NCBI GenBank assembly: GCA_047519745.1
Contig: JAPVSJ010000038.1
Coordinates: 1 to 64,000 of the forward strand
Source of the DNA: VRUE01 sp047519745
GTDB lineage: Bacteria > Actinomycetota > Thermoleophilia > Solirubrobacterales > 70-9
DNA length: 64,000 nucleotides
Direction of reading: 5' to 3'
Position numbers and translations under genes: made by a program. The notes under the pieces were generated by a model that had not been told where the DNA came from, did no database searches, and saw only the letters and a program-made list of their open reading frames with translations. Positions 35,023 to 43,528 of the stretch are shown here, one piece after another (positions within the stretch are counted from its first letter, which is position 1; the number at the start of each line of letters is the position of its first letter).

Positions 35023-35790
35023 ATGGCCACCACCCCACTCGAAGGAACCGTTGCGCTGATCACTGGCGCCAGCAGTGGCATTGGCGAGGCTACGGCGTGG
35101 GCGCTGGCGGAGCAGGGGGCGAAGGTCGCTGTGGCGGCGCGGCGGCTGGAGCGGTTGGAGCGGCTCGCTTCTGAGATCGGCGGGCACGGCCATACGGCGC
35201 TGGCGATCCAGGCCGACATCGCCGACCAGGAGCAAGCGATCGACGCGGTCGGCCGCACCGTCGACGAGCTGGGGCGGCTCGACATCGTCGTCAACAACGC
35301 CGGGGTGATGCTGCTCGGGCCGATCGAGGATGCGCCGACCGAGGAATGGGACCGGATGATCGACCTCAACCTGAAGGGGCTGATCAACACGACCCACGCC
35401 GCCCTCCCCCACCTTCTCGCCGCCGCCGAGGAATCCGAGCGCGGCTGCGCCGACGTGGTCAACATCAGCTCCGTCGCCGGTCGCGTCGCCCGCTCGGGCT
35501 CCGGCGTCTACAACCTGACCAAGCACGGCGTCGGCGCCTTCAGCGAGTCCTTCCGCCAGGAGTTCGCCGACCGCAAGGTCCGCTCGACCCTGATCGAGCC
35601 CGGCGCCGTCGACACCGAGCTCACCGACCACCTGCGCGACGGCGTCAAGGAGCAGGTCCGAGAGCGCTTCGCCGGCACCCACATCCTCGAGGCCACCGAC
35701 ATCGCCGACGCGATCGCCTACGCGGTCACCCGCCCCTGGTACGTCTGCGTCAACGAGATCCTCATCCGCCCGACCGAACAGAAAGGCTGA
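35023..35790 (+). CDS. Short-chain dehydrogenase/reductase
   Basis: This classical SDR of 255 residues uses NAD(P)H. The cofactor loop is TGASSGIG at residues 14-21, NNAG is near 90, the catalytic Ser is in VVNISSVAGR, and Tyr/Lys are in YNLTKHG. A basic residue pair after beta-2 (AARRLERL) favours NADPH. The substrate is unknown. GAAGGG lies before the ATG. Its last 19 codons are repeated, as a 60-bp copy, 1 kb downstream beyond the HigBA cassette. Confidence 0.9.
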   Translation: MATTPLEGTVALITGASSGIGEATAWALAEQGAKVAVAARRLERLERLASEIGGHGHTALAIQADIADQEQAIDAVGRTVDELGRLDIVVNNAGVMLLGPIEDAPTEEWDRMIDLNLKGLINTTHAALPHLLAAAEESERGCADVVNISSVAGRVARSGSGVYNLTKHGVGAFSESFRQEFADRKVRSTLIEPGAVDTELTDHLRDGVKEQVRERFAGTHILEATDIADAIAYAVTRPWYVCVNEILIRPTEQKG

Positions 35791-35793
35791 GCT
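35734..35793 (+). repeat. 60-bp direct repeat, copy A (3' end of the SDR gene)
   Basis: This copy includes the last codons and stop of the SDR gene plus three further bases. It matches 36758-36817 at 59 of 60 positions. It forms one boundary of the HigBA-carrying segment. Confidence 0.9.
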
Positions 35794-35852
35794 CGGCCGA
35801 GCGCGGCGTCGGCAGGCGATGGAGTTGCCTGAATTGCAGAGTTGCGGAGCCT

Positions 35853-36230
35853 TTATGCGGTGGCGAGAACGACCTCGCAGCCACCCAGGGCGAATGAGCC
35901 GGCATCGAGCGCTCGCTTCTTGGGCAGCTGGGCCTTCTTCTTCTCCGGGCGGATGTCGATCATCAACTCGATATCCAGGCCACTGGCGACCCTGACCAGG
36001 CGCTCCAGGCTCGGCGTGTGCTCGCCGGTCTCCATGCGAGCGACATCGGACTGATGGACTCCGAGTCGCTCCGCGAGCTGTCTCTGAGAGATGCCGTGCT
36101 CCGCTCTGTAGTGAGCGACCTCGACGGCTAGCCACCGGGCGAGCGCCGTGCGCTCCCACTCAGCGCGAAACTCGGGGTCGCGCAGCTCCTCGGCGAGAAC
36201 GTCGTCGTTGGATATGAGTTGATCAGCCAT
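35853..36230 (-). CDS. higA: XRE-family antitoxin (HigA-like)
   Basis: The 125-residue protein has a helix-turn-helix at about residues 48-75 (GISQRQLAERLGVHQSDVARME) followed by LERLVRVASGLDIELMIDI. That layout is typical of antitoxins of the HigA/XRE type. It is the second gene of the pair, 48 bases after the toxin stop. It should bind the toxin and repress the operon. The C-terminal KKKAQLPKKR tail is basic. It lies inside the segment bounded by the 60-bp repeats. Confidence 0.78.
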   Translation of the reverse strand: MADQLISNDDVLAEELRDPEFRAEWERTALARWLAVEVAHYRAEHGISQRQLAERLGVHQSDVARMETGEHTPSLERLVRVASGLDIELMIDIRPEKKKAQLPKKRALDAGSFALGGCEVVLATA

Positions 36231-36278
36231 GGTGGACCCTCGAAATCTCCGATAACAAGCTTGTAATTACCACCCAGG

Positions 36279-36701
36279 CTACTCCCTCTCCTTGGCTTTT
36301 TCCAGTCGCTTGAGTCTCTGCTTCGCCAGGCGCACGGCCTTGGCATAGCCCGCCCTGTCGATTTCCGCCTCCGGAGCCAGGGCCAGAACCGCAAACAGCC
36401 GCTCCTCCATCCGCCGAAAGATTGGCCGCCACCGACTTCTTCCGCGCCGGGGCCGCAACTCTCGCAAGCCAGAGCCTTCCTCGCCCATGACGCCACTCTG
36501 ATGCGGACTCCGCAAGGCCGGGCCGTCAACCTCCAGCTTCTCGATCACATGCGCGATCGCCACGCGCTCAGCGACATCCTCGATCGCGTTCTTCTCGTCG
36601 AGCGCTTTGGGATGCCACGCGACTCTCCAGCGCGCCGGAGTTCCTCGCGCGACGATCTTCCGCCCAGTCTTCTGCCGCGACTTCTTTTGTCTGCTGCTCA
36701 T
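36279..36701 (-). CDS. higB: RelE/HigB-type toxin
   Basis: The 140-residue protein has a very basic N-terminus. A RelE-superfamily core follows, with VIEKLEVDGPALRSPHQSGV, GLRELRPRRGRSRWRPIFRR and VLALAPEAEIDRAGYAKAV. The GLRELRP strand and the later hydrophobic strand are characteristic of ribosome-dependent mRNA interferases. The toxin-first gene order agrees with HigBA. The C-terminus is a Lys/Arg helix. All of it lies between the two 60-bp repeats. Confidence 0.75.
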   Translation of the reverse strand: MSSRQKKSRQKTGRKIVARGTPARWRVAWHPKALDEKNAIEDVAERVAIAHVIEKLEVDGPALRSPHQSGVMGEEGSGLRELRPRRGRSRWRPIFRRMEERLFAVLALAPEAEIDRAGYAKAVRLAKQRLKRLEKAKERE

Positions 36702-36757
36702 CCCCGCATCCGATCATCGGCATCGGTCGGAAGGCTCCTCGCTAGGCGCTCCCCCGT

Positions 36758-36817
36758 CCCTGGTACGTCTGCGTCAACGAGATCCTCATCCGCCCCACCG
36801 AACAGAAAGGCTGAGCT
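36758..36817 (+). repeat. 60-bp direct repeat, copy B
   Basis: This copy duplicates the SDR 3' end (59 of 60 identical to 35734-35793), including the stop codon. It has no SDR coding sequence before it. The 1024-base unit between the copy starts contains HigBA, suggesting insertion into, and restoration of, the SDR 3' end, or a local duplication. Confidence 0.9.
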
Positions 36818-36892
36818 GTCAGCCGACGCGCAGGGCGAGCCCCCGGCTAGGGTTCGCCGCGGCATTGCTCGGCAACCGGGAGGGGGAGAGAC

Positions 36893-37249
36893 GTGAAGCT
36901 GGTGATCGGCATCGTGCGCCCGGAGAAGGCGAACGACGTGCTGGAGGCCCTATACCGGGCTGACGTGCGCGGGGTCTCGATGAGCCGCGTCCAGGGCCAC
37001 GGGGGCGAGCTGGAGCGGGTCGAGACCTACCGCGGCACGACCGTGCAGATGGGCCTCTCCGAGAAGGTCCGGCTCGAGATCGCGGTCTCCGACGAGTTCG
37101 TCGACGCGACCGTCGGCGCGCTCTGCGAGGGCGCCCGCACCGGCGAGGTCGGCGACGGCAAGATCTTCGTCGTGCCGCTCGACCATGCGGTCCGCATCCG
37201 CACCGGCGACACCGACATGGGCGCCGTCACCCCGGTGGACAAGCAGTGA
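36893..37249 (+). CDS. glnK: P-II family nitrogen regulatory protein with Val at the T-loop modification site
   Basis: The 118-residue trimeric signal protein senses ATP/ADP and 2-oxoglutarate and gates AmtB. The start MKLVIGIVRPEK and the B-loop/C-terminal TGEVGDGKIFVVPL and IRTGDTD motifs are standard. The T-loop reads YRGTTVQMGL, with Val at position 51 where most P-II proteins have a modifiable Tyr. Uridylylation or adenylylation at Tyr51 is therefore not possible. The GTG start follows GGGAGGGGGAGAG, and the stop overlaps the amt start (GTGA). Confidence 0.9.
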   Translation: MKLVIGIVRPEKANDVLEALYRADVRGVSMSRVQGHGGELERVETYRGTTVQMGLSEKVRLEIAVSDEFVDATVGALCEGARTGEVGDGKIFVVPLDHAVRIRTGDTDMGAVTPVDKQ

Positions 37250-38553
37250 GCGCGCCGGTCCTCACCGCGGTGGCGCAGATCGACACCGGCGACACCGCCT
37301 GGATGCTGGTCGCGACCGCGCTGGTGCTGATGATGACCCCGGCCCTGGGCCTCTTCTACGCAGGCCTGGTGCGCTCGAAGAACACGCTCAACACCTTCAT
37401 GATGTGCGTCGCCGCAATCGCCGTCGCCACCGTCACCTGGGCCGCGGTCGGCTACTCGATCGCCTTCGACGGCGACGGCAGCATCGTCGGCGGCCTCGGC
37501 AACGCCTTCCTCAACGGGGTCGACTTCGCGCCGCGCGCGGGGACGACGATCCCGGAGCTGGTCTTCATGGCCTTCCAGGCGACCTTCTGCATCATCACCG
37601 TCGCCCTCGTCTCCGGCGCCGTGGTCGAGCGCATGCGGTTCGGCGCCTTCCTCGTCTTCGCCGCGCTCTGGTCGGTGCTCGTGTACGCGGTGCTCGCGCA
37701 CTGGGCGTTCGGCGGCGGCTGGCTGCAGGCGGGCGGTACGCTCGACTTCGCCGGCGGCGTGCCGGTCGAGATGGGCTCGGGCTTCTCCGCCCTCGCCGCC
37801 GCGCTCGTCGTCGGCGCCCGCAAGGACTATGGCCGCCAGGCCCTGCTTCCCCACAACGCCGTCTACGTGCTGCTCGGCGCCGGGCTGCTGTGGTTCGGCT
37901 GGTTCGGCTTCAACGGCGGCAGCGGCTTCTCGACCGGCAACGCCAGCGTGCTCGCCTTCACCAACACCCTGCTCTGCCCCGCCTGCACGCTCGTCGTCTG
38001 GTTCGCCCTCGACCTGATCCGTGGCCGCAAGGTGACGGCAATTGGCGCGGCGACCGCGATCGTCGTCGGCTGCGTCGCGATCACCCCGGCGGGCGGCTTC
38101 ATCAGCCCCGGCTGGGCAATGGCGCTCGGCGCGCTGGCGGCGCTGCCCAGCTACGCGATCATCGTCTGGCGCACGCGGACCCGGGTCGACGAGACGCTCG
38201 ACGTCCTCGCCGCCCACGGCATGGCTGGGTTCTTCGGCATCCTCTTCATCGGCTTCTTCGCCCAGTTCGCCTGGAACGGCGTCTCCGACGGCCTCTTCTA
38301 CGGCAACGCGGCCCAGCTCGGGGACCAGGCGCTGGCGGCACTCGCCGGGCCCGTCTACGCCTTCACCGCGACCTTCGTCCTGCTCAAGCTGATCGGCCTG
38401 GCGATGCCGCTGCGGGCGAGCGAACACCAAGAGGCGATCGGCATGGACGTGATCCAGCACGGCGAGGAGGCCTACGTGACCGGCGAGGGGGCGATCCTGA
38501 TCACCCCCGAGTCCGGGATCGAGACGGAGCTGCCGGTCGCCGACCCGGCCTAG
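37246..38553 (+). CDS. amt: Ammonium transporter (Amt family)
   Basis: The 435-residue channel has eleven membrane helices and an external N-terminus. The conserved LFYAGLVRSKN block lies near residue 36, and the twin-His pore residues are in LAHWAFGGGW and AAHGMAGFFG. The cytoplasmic C-terminal tail (HQEAIGMDVIQHGEEAY) is the usual P-II contact region. The GTG overlaps the P-II stop as GTGA, so the regulator and the channel are made together. It should take up ammonium under nitrogen limitation. Confidence 0.94.
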   Translation: MSAPVLTAVAQIDTGDTAWMLVATALVLMMTPALGLFYAGLVRSKNTLNTFMMCVAAIAVATVTWAAVGYSIAFDGDGSIVGGLGNAFLNGVDFAPRAGTTIPELVFMAFQATFCIITVALVSGAVVERMRFGAFLVFAALWSVLVYAVLAHWAFGGGWLQAGGTLDFAGGVPVEMGSGFSALAAALVVGARKDYGRQALLPHNAVYVLLGAGLLWFGWFGFNGGSGFSTGNASVLAFTNTLLCPACTLVVWFALDLIRGRKVTAIGAATAIVVGCVAITPAGGFISPGWAMALGALAALPSYAIIVWRTRTRVDETLDVLAAHGMAGFFGILFIGFFAQFAWNGVSDGLFYGNAAQLGDQALAALAGPVYAFTATFVLLKLIGLAMPLRASEHQEAIGMDVIQHGEEAYVTGEGAILITPESGIETELPVADPA

Positions 38554-38569
38554 CGGGGCCGCGCGCCGC

Positions 38570-39529
38570 TCAGGGGGTCAGGGCGCGGACGAGATCGGCC
38601 GCCGGTCGCACGTCGGCGATGCGCGCGACCGTCTCGCCCGCGTAGAGCGCGCCGGCGTCGAGCAGGGTCTCCGGGGCGTCGTCGGTCGGGCCGGCCGGGG
38701 TGAGCAGGCGGCTGCCTGGCCGCTGGGCGCGAATCATCCACGCCTGGAGCGCGGGCGGGGTGTAGCGGGCGCCAGGGGCGAGCAGGTGGTTGAGCAATCG
38801 GTTTAAGGCCGGGCCGCGCGGGTCGTCGCGCAGCCACCGCTCCGTCGCCGCGTTGGCGACCACCCGATGGGGAGCCGGCCAGCTCGCGCCGAACAGCTCG
38901 GTGAGGATGGTCTGCCGCGCCTCGGCCAGGCGCTCGAGGTATCCGGGGTGCGCGCGGCTCTCCTCGGACATCAGGAAGCGCGTGCCGGCGACCGCGGCGC
39001 TCGCCCCCGCGGCCAGCGCCTCGCGCACGTCGCTCTGCTCGGCGATCCCGCCGGCGAGCAGCAGCGGGTAGCCGTCCGGCAGCGCGTCCTTGACCTGGCC
39101 GAGCAGCTCCAGGGCCGGCGCCGTCCCGCGCACGTGCCCGCCGGCCTCGACGCCTTGCACGATCACCGCGTCGGCCCCCGCCGCGTGAGCGGAGCGAGCC
39201 TCGGAGACCGAGCCGCACTGGTGCATCCAGACGCCGGGAGTGCGTCGCCGCGGCCTGCCCCAGAAGGTGACGACGACATCCGCCTCAGCCGCTGCCACGA
39301 ACCAACCGCGCCGGGCGAAGGGCAGCAAGACGTTGACGGCGATCGGCCGTCCGGTCAGCGCCCGCGCTGACGCCAGCTCAGCGCGAATCGCCGCGGCACC
39401 ATTGACGGCGATCGTCCCAAGCCCCCCGGCCTCCGACACAGCCGCCGCCAACTCATGCCGGCTCAGCCCACCCCCCATCCCAGCCTGGACGACCGGCGCT
39501 TCTACTCCGATGCGCTCAAGCAAGGACAC
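38570..39529 (-). CDS. Nitronate monooxygenase (2-nitropropane dioxygenase family)
   Basis: This 319-residue FMN-dependent TIM-barrel enzyme oxidises alkyl nitronates. Family blocks are VVQAGMGGGLSRHELAAAVS, VIVQGVEAGGHVRG, with the usual catalytic His position, and LLAGGIAEQSDVREALAAGA with GTRFLMSEES. The start is GTG 39529. It converges on amt with 16 bases between the stops. Family members also include enoyl reductases, so the substrate is not certain. Confidence 0.87.
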   Translation of the reverse strand: MSLLERIGVEAPVVQAGMGGGLSRHELAAAVSEAGGLGTIAVNGAAAIRAELASARALTGRPIAVNVLLPFARRGWFVAAAEADVVVTFWGRPRRRTPGVWMHQCGSVSEARSAHAAGADAVIVQGVEAGGHVRGTAPALELLGQVKDALPDGYPLLLAGGIAEQSDVREALAAGASAAVAGTRFLMSEESRAHPGYLERLAEARQTILTELFGASWPAPHRVVANAATERWLRDDPRGPALNRLLNHLLAPGARYTPPALQAWMIRAQRPGSRLLTPAGPTDDAPETLLDAGALYAGETVARIADVRPAADLVRALTP

Positions 39530-39610
39530 AGTTGCAGTCTAAGTTCGCGAAGACATACAAGCGATCGAAAGATGTTGGCTGCGGCCACGGAGCGTTGTAC
39601 TGTGGGGCTT

Positions 39611-39745
39611 GTGAAATCTGCCTCGAAGACTTGCTCTGTGCCGGTACCTCCGCCGCCCAACAAGGGCCTGGTGGACTGGCTGCTGGCCTGTCCGGATAAG
39701 GGCTACTTCGTAGCGATTGACTCCGAGTCGACCGACTCACTTTGA
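39611..39745 (+). CDS. Small hypothetical protein (44 aa)
   Basis: This is a short frame with a GTG start after GGGG. It encodes a Pro-rich stretch (VPVPPPPNKG) followed by LVDWLLACPDKGYFVAIDSE and an ESTDSL C-terminus. The DWLxxCPxKxxF...ESTDxL pattern looks like short unstudied proteins sometimes placed near toxin genes. An upstream ATG at 39572 is in frame. It is divergent from the nitronate monooxygenase gene. Apart from this frame and the hairpin at 39823, the 39530-39876 gap shows nothing I can support. Confidence 0.4.
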   Translation: MKSASKTCSVPVPPPPNKGLVDWLLACPDKGYFVAIDSESTDSL

Positions 39746-39822
39746 ACGCCTGAGAGCGGTCAGCCGTTGTTTCGCCGCTGCCGCTCTACCTCGGTGAGCC
39801 TGGCGATGTCGGCCAGATCGCC

Positions 39823-39872
39823 GCATCCTGAAGCTTTTTGCCTCCGATAGGGCCTACAAAGCTTCAAGATGC
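39823..39872. terminator. Hairpin between convergent genes
   Basis: Arms 39823-39837 and 39858-39872 are complementary at 14 of 15 positions (core GAAGCTTT / AAAGCTTC) with a 20-base loop. A T-run lies in the left part of the loop and an A-run opens the right arm. It sits between the end of the 44-residue frame and the end of the HxlR gene, so it may serve as a bidirectional terminator. Confidence 0.45.
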
Positions 39873-39876
39873 GTAG

Positions 39877-40174
39877 CTAGCGCTGACCGGCGTCGAGTAG
39901 TCCCGCGACCAGCCCGGCGAGACGCTTGCCGCGGCGCGTCAGTCGATACTCGGTGTGTGGAGGGCGGCCCGGGACGAGGCGACGCTCGACGATCCGCTCG
40001 GCCTCTAGCTGCTCGAGGCGGTCGGAGAGGGTCGTCGGCGAGACGCCCGGCAGCGACTGGCGGAACTCGTTGAAGCGGACGGCGCCGCTGGCACTGGCGT
40101 AGATAGTCGCCAGCGTCCAGCGACGCTCCAACAGACTGGCTACCGCCCGCAGCTCGGGCGGGACTGGCGCGCAG

Positions 40175-40194
<20 letters not shown>
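39877..40194 (-). CDS. HxlR-family transcriptional regulator
   Basis: The 105-residue winged-helix protein carries LERRWTLATIYASASGAVRF, LPGVSPTTLSDRLEQLE and VERRLVPGRPPHTEYRLT, the classic HxlR/MarR-like sequence. Two Cys near the N-terminus (PRCRSC) are placed as in HxlR redox sensors. The ATG lies 20 bases inside the 3' end of lon, so it should be co-transcribed with lon. Confidence 0.88.
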
Positions 40195-42466
<2,272 letters not shown>

Positions 42467-42564
42467 ATCCAAGTCCAATTTCTGTAGTTAGTCTCAGAAC
42501 AGGATAGCGCCATGCCTGGCCGGGGTCCAGCCGCACCGGGGACGAGGGCTGTACGGTGTGCGCC

Positions 42565-42903
42565 GTGGACCCGGCACGCGCCAAAGAGCTGCTCGCCGCC
42601 GAGCGGGCTGAGGTCGAGCGGGAGATCGCTGCGCTCGAGGCGGAAGGCCCCGAAGAGGGCGACGACCGGGTCGAGCCCGGCGACCTCGGCTCGGAGAGCC
42701 TCTACCAGGACGAGCTCGACGCCGGCCGCGACCAGGACCTGAAAGACCGGCTTGCCGCGGTAGAACGGGCGGAGGAGCGCCTCGCCGCAGGCACCTACGG
42801 CCTCTCGGTGCGGAGCGGCGAGCCGATTCCCGACGAGCGCCTTGAGGCCCTCCCCGCGGCCGAGCTCACGGTCGAGGAGCAGGAGCCCGGGGCTCGCGGG
42901 TAA
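42565..42903 (+). CDS. TraR/DksA-like protein lacking the zinc-finger cysteines
   Basis: The 112-residue product has an N-terminal coiled-coil (ARAKELLAAERAEVEREIAA). A DksA-type C-terminal segment follows, reading YGLSVRSGEPIPDERLEALP. In DksA/TraR that segment normally has CxxC, but here Cys is replaced by Ser, and no second Cys pair is seen. The fold may therefore be held without zinc. Such proteins bind the RNA polymerase secondary channel. The start is taken as GTG 42565; GTG 42556 is possible. Its 3' end overlaps the convergent DUF393 gene by 38 bases. Confidence 0.75.
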   Translation: MDPARAKELLAAERAEVEREIAALEAEGPEEGDDRVEPGDLGSESLYQDELDAGRDQDLKDRLAAVERAEERLAAGTYGLSVRSGEPIPDERLEALPAAELTVEEQEPGARG

Positions 42904-43291
42904 CCGCGCAGGCCGGCGTGCCGCCAGGCAGCCGGTAGCGATTCGCCGCGATCAGCCGGTGGGCCAGGGCCGCGATCGACGAGACCCCGGGCAGCAGGGT
43001 GGCCCGGCCGGCGAGCCGCCAGACCCCGCCGCAGGCGATCAGCGCCGCGGCGACCGCCTCGTGGCCCGAGCAGACCGTGCCGTCGCTCCGCACCCATCGC
43101 ACGGCCTCGACAGCCTGCTCCTCGGTTATCCCGAGCTGGGCCAGGTCGGCGTGCTGCCAGGCGACGATCTCGGCCTCCGGCCCGATCCTCTCCAGCGCGC
43201 GCACGCACGTCGTGCAGAAGCCGCAGTCCCCGTCGTAGACGAGCACCGGCCGGGAACCGACCTCATGGCTGGCGACCTGTCTAGCGTCCAT
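42866..43291 (-). CDS. DCC-family (DUF393) thiol-disulfide oxidoreductase-like protein
   Basis: The 141-residue protein contains the signature VLVYDGDCGFCTTCVRALER near its N-terminus, with a thioredoxin-like CxxC (CGFC), and the later SGHEAVAAAL block. DCC proteins are thought to act in thiol redox reactions. The ATG 43291 places the motif at the usual distance; a longer frame upstream has no similarity. It converges with and overlaps the TraR-like gene. Confidence 0.83.
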   Translation of the reverse strand: MDARQVASHEVGSRPVLVYDGDCGFCTTCVRALERIGPEAEIVAWQHADLAQLGITEEQAVEAVRWVRSDGTVCSGHEAVAAALIACGGVWRLAGRATLLPGVSSIAALAHRLIAANRYRLPGGTPACAVTREPRAPAPRP

Positions 43292-43450
43292 ACGCCATCG
43301 TTGAGACCAGGATAGGCATGAGGCTCCCCAACTCCGCACACGAATCCCAGCCATAAAGCCCCGCGGCGCCTTTGGCAGGGGATACAAGCCGTCCGCTACT
43401 GGATCGTCTACCCGGCGCTCTTGCGACAGACCGAAAGGGCGTGGAATCGA

Positions 43451-43496
43451 CGCATCCGACATTGACCCCACCCCACTGTGGTCAATGTCGGATGCG
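43451..43496. terminator. Perfect 17-bp hairpin between nhaA and the DUF393 gene
   Basis: CGCATCCGACATTGACC at 43451-43467 and its exact complement at 43480-43496 enclose a 12-base loop. It lies 33 bases beyond the stop of the NhaA-DsbA gene and 160 bases upstream of the DUF393 start. No T-run follows on either strand. It could be a terminator, a repeat-family (REP-like) element or a mobile remnant. The rest of the 43292-43528 gap shows no gene. Confidence 0.5.
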
Positions 43497-43528
43497 CGCG
43501 ATTGCGGCGGGACTTACGACGGGGAGCG

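Noticed and set aside
35734..36817. Insertion sequence carrying HigBA
   Set aside because: No transposase and no terminal inverted repeats are seen. The 60-bp direct copies are far longer than usual target duplications, so it is reported as a repeat-bounded cassette only.
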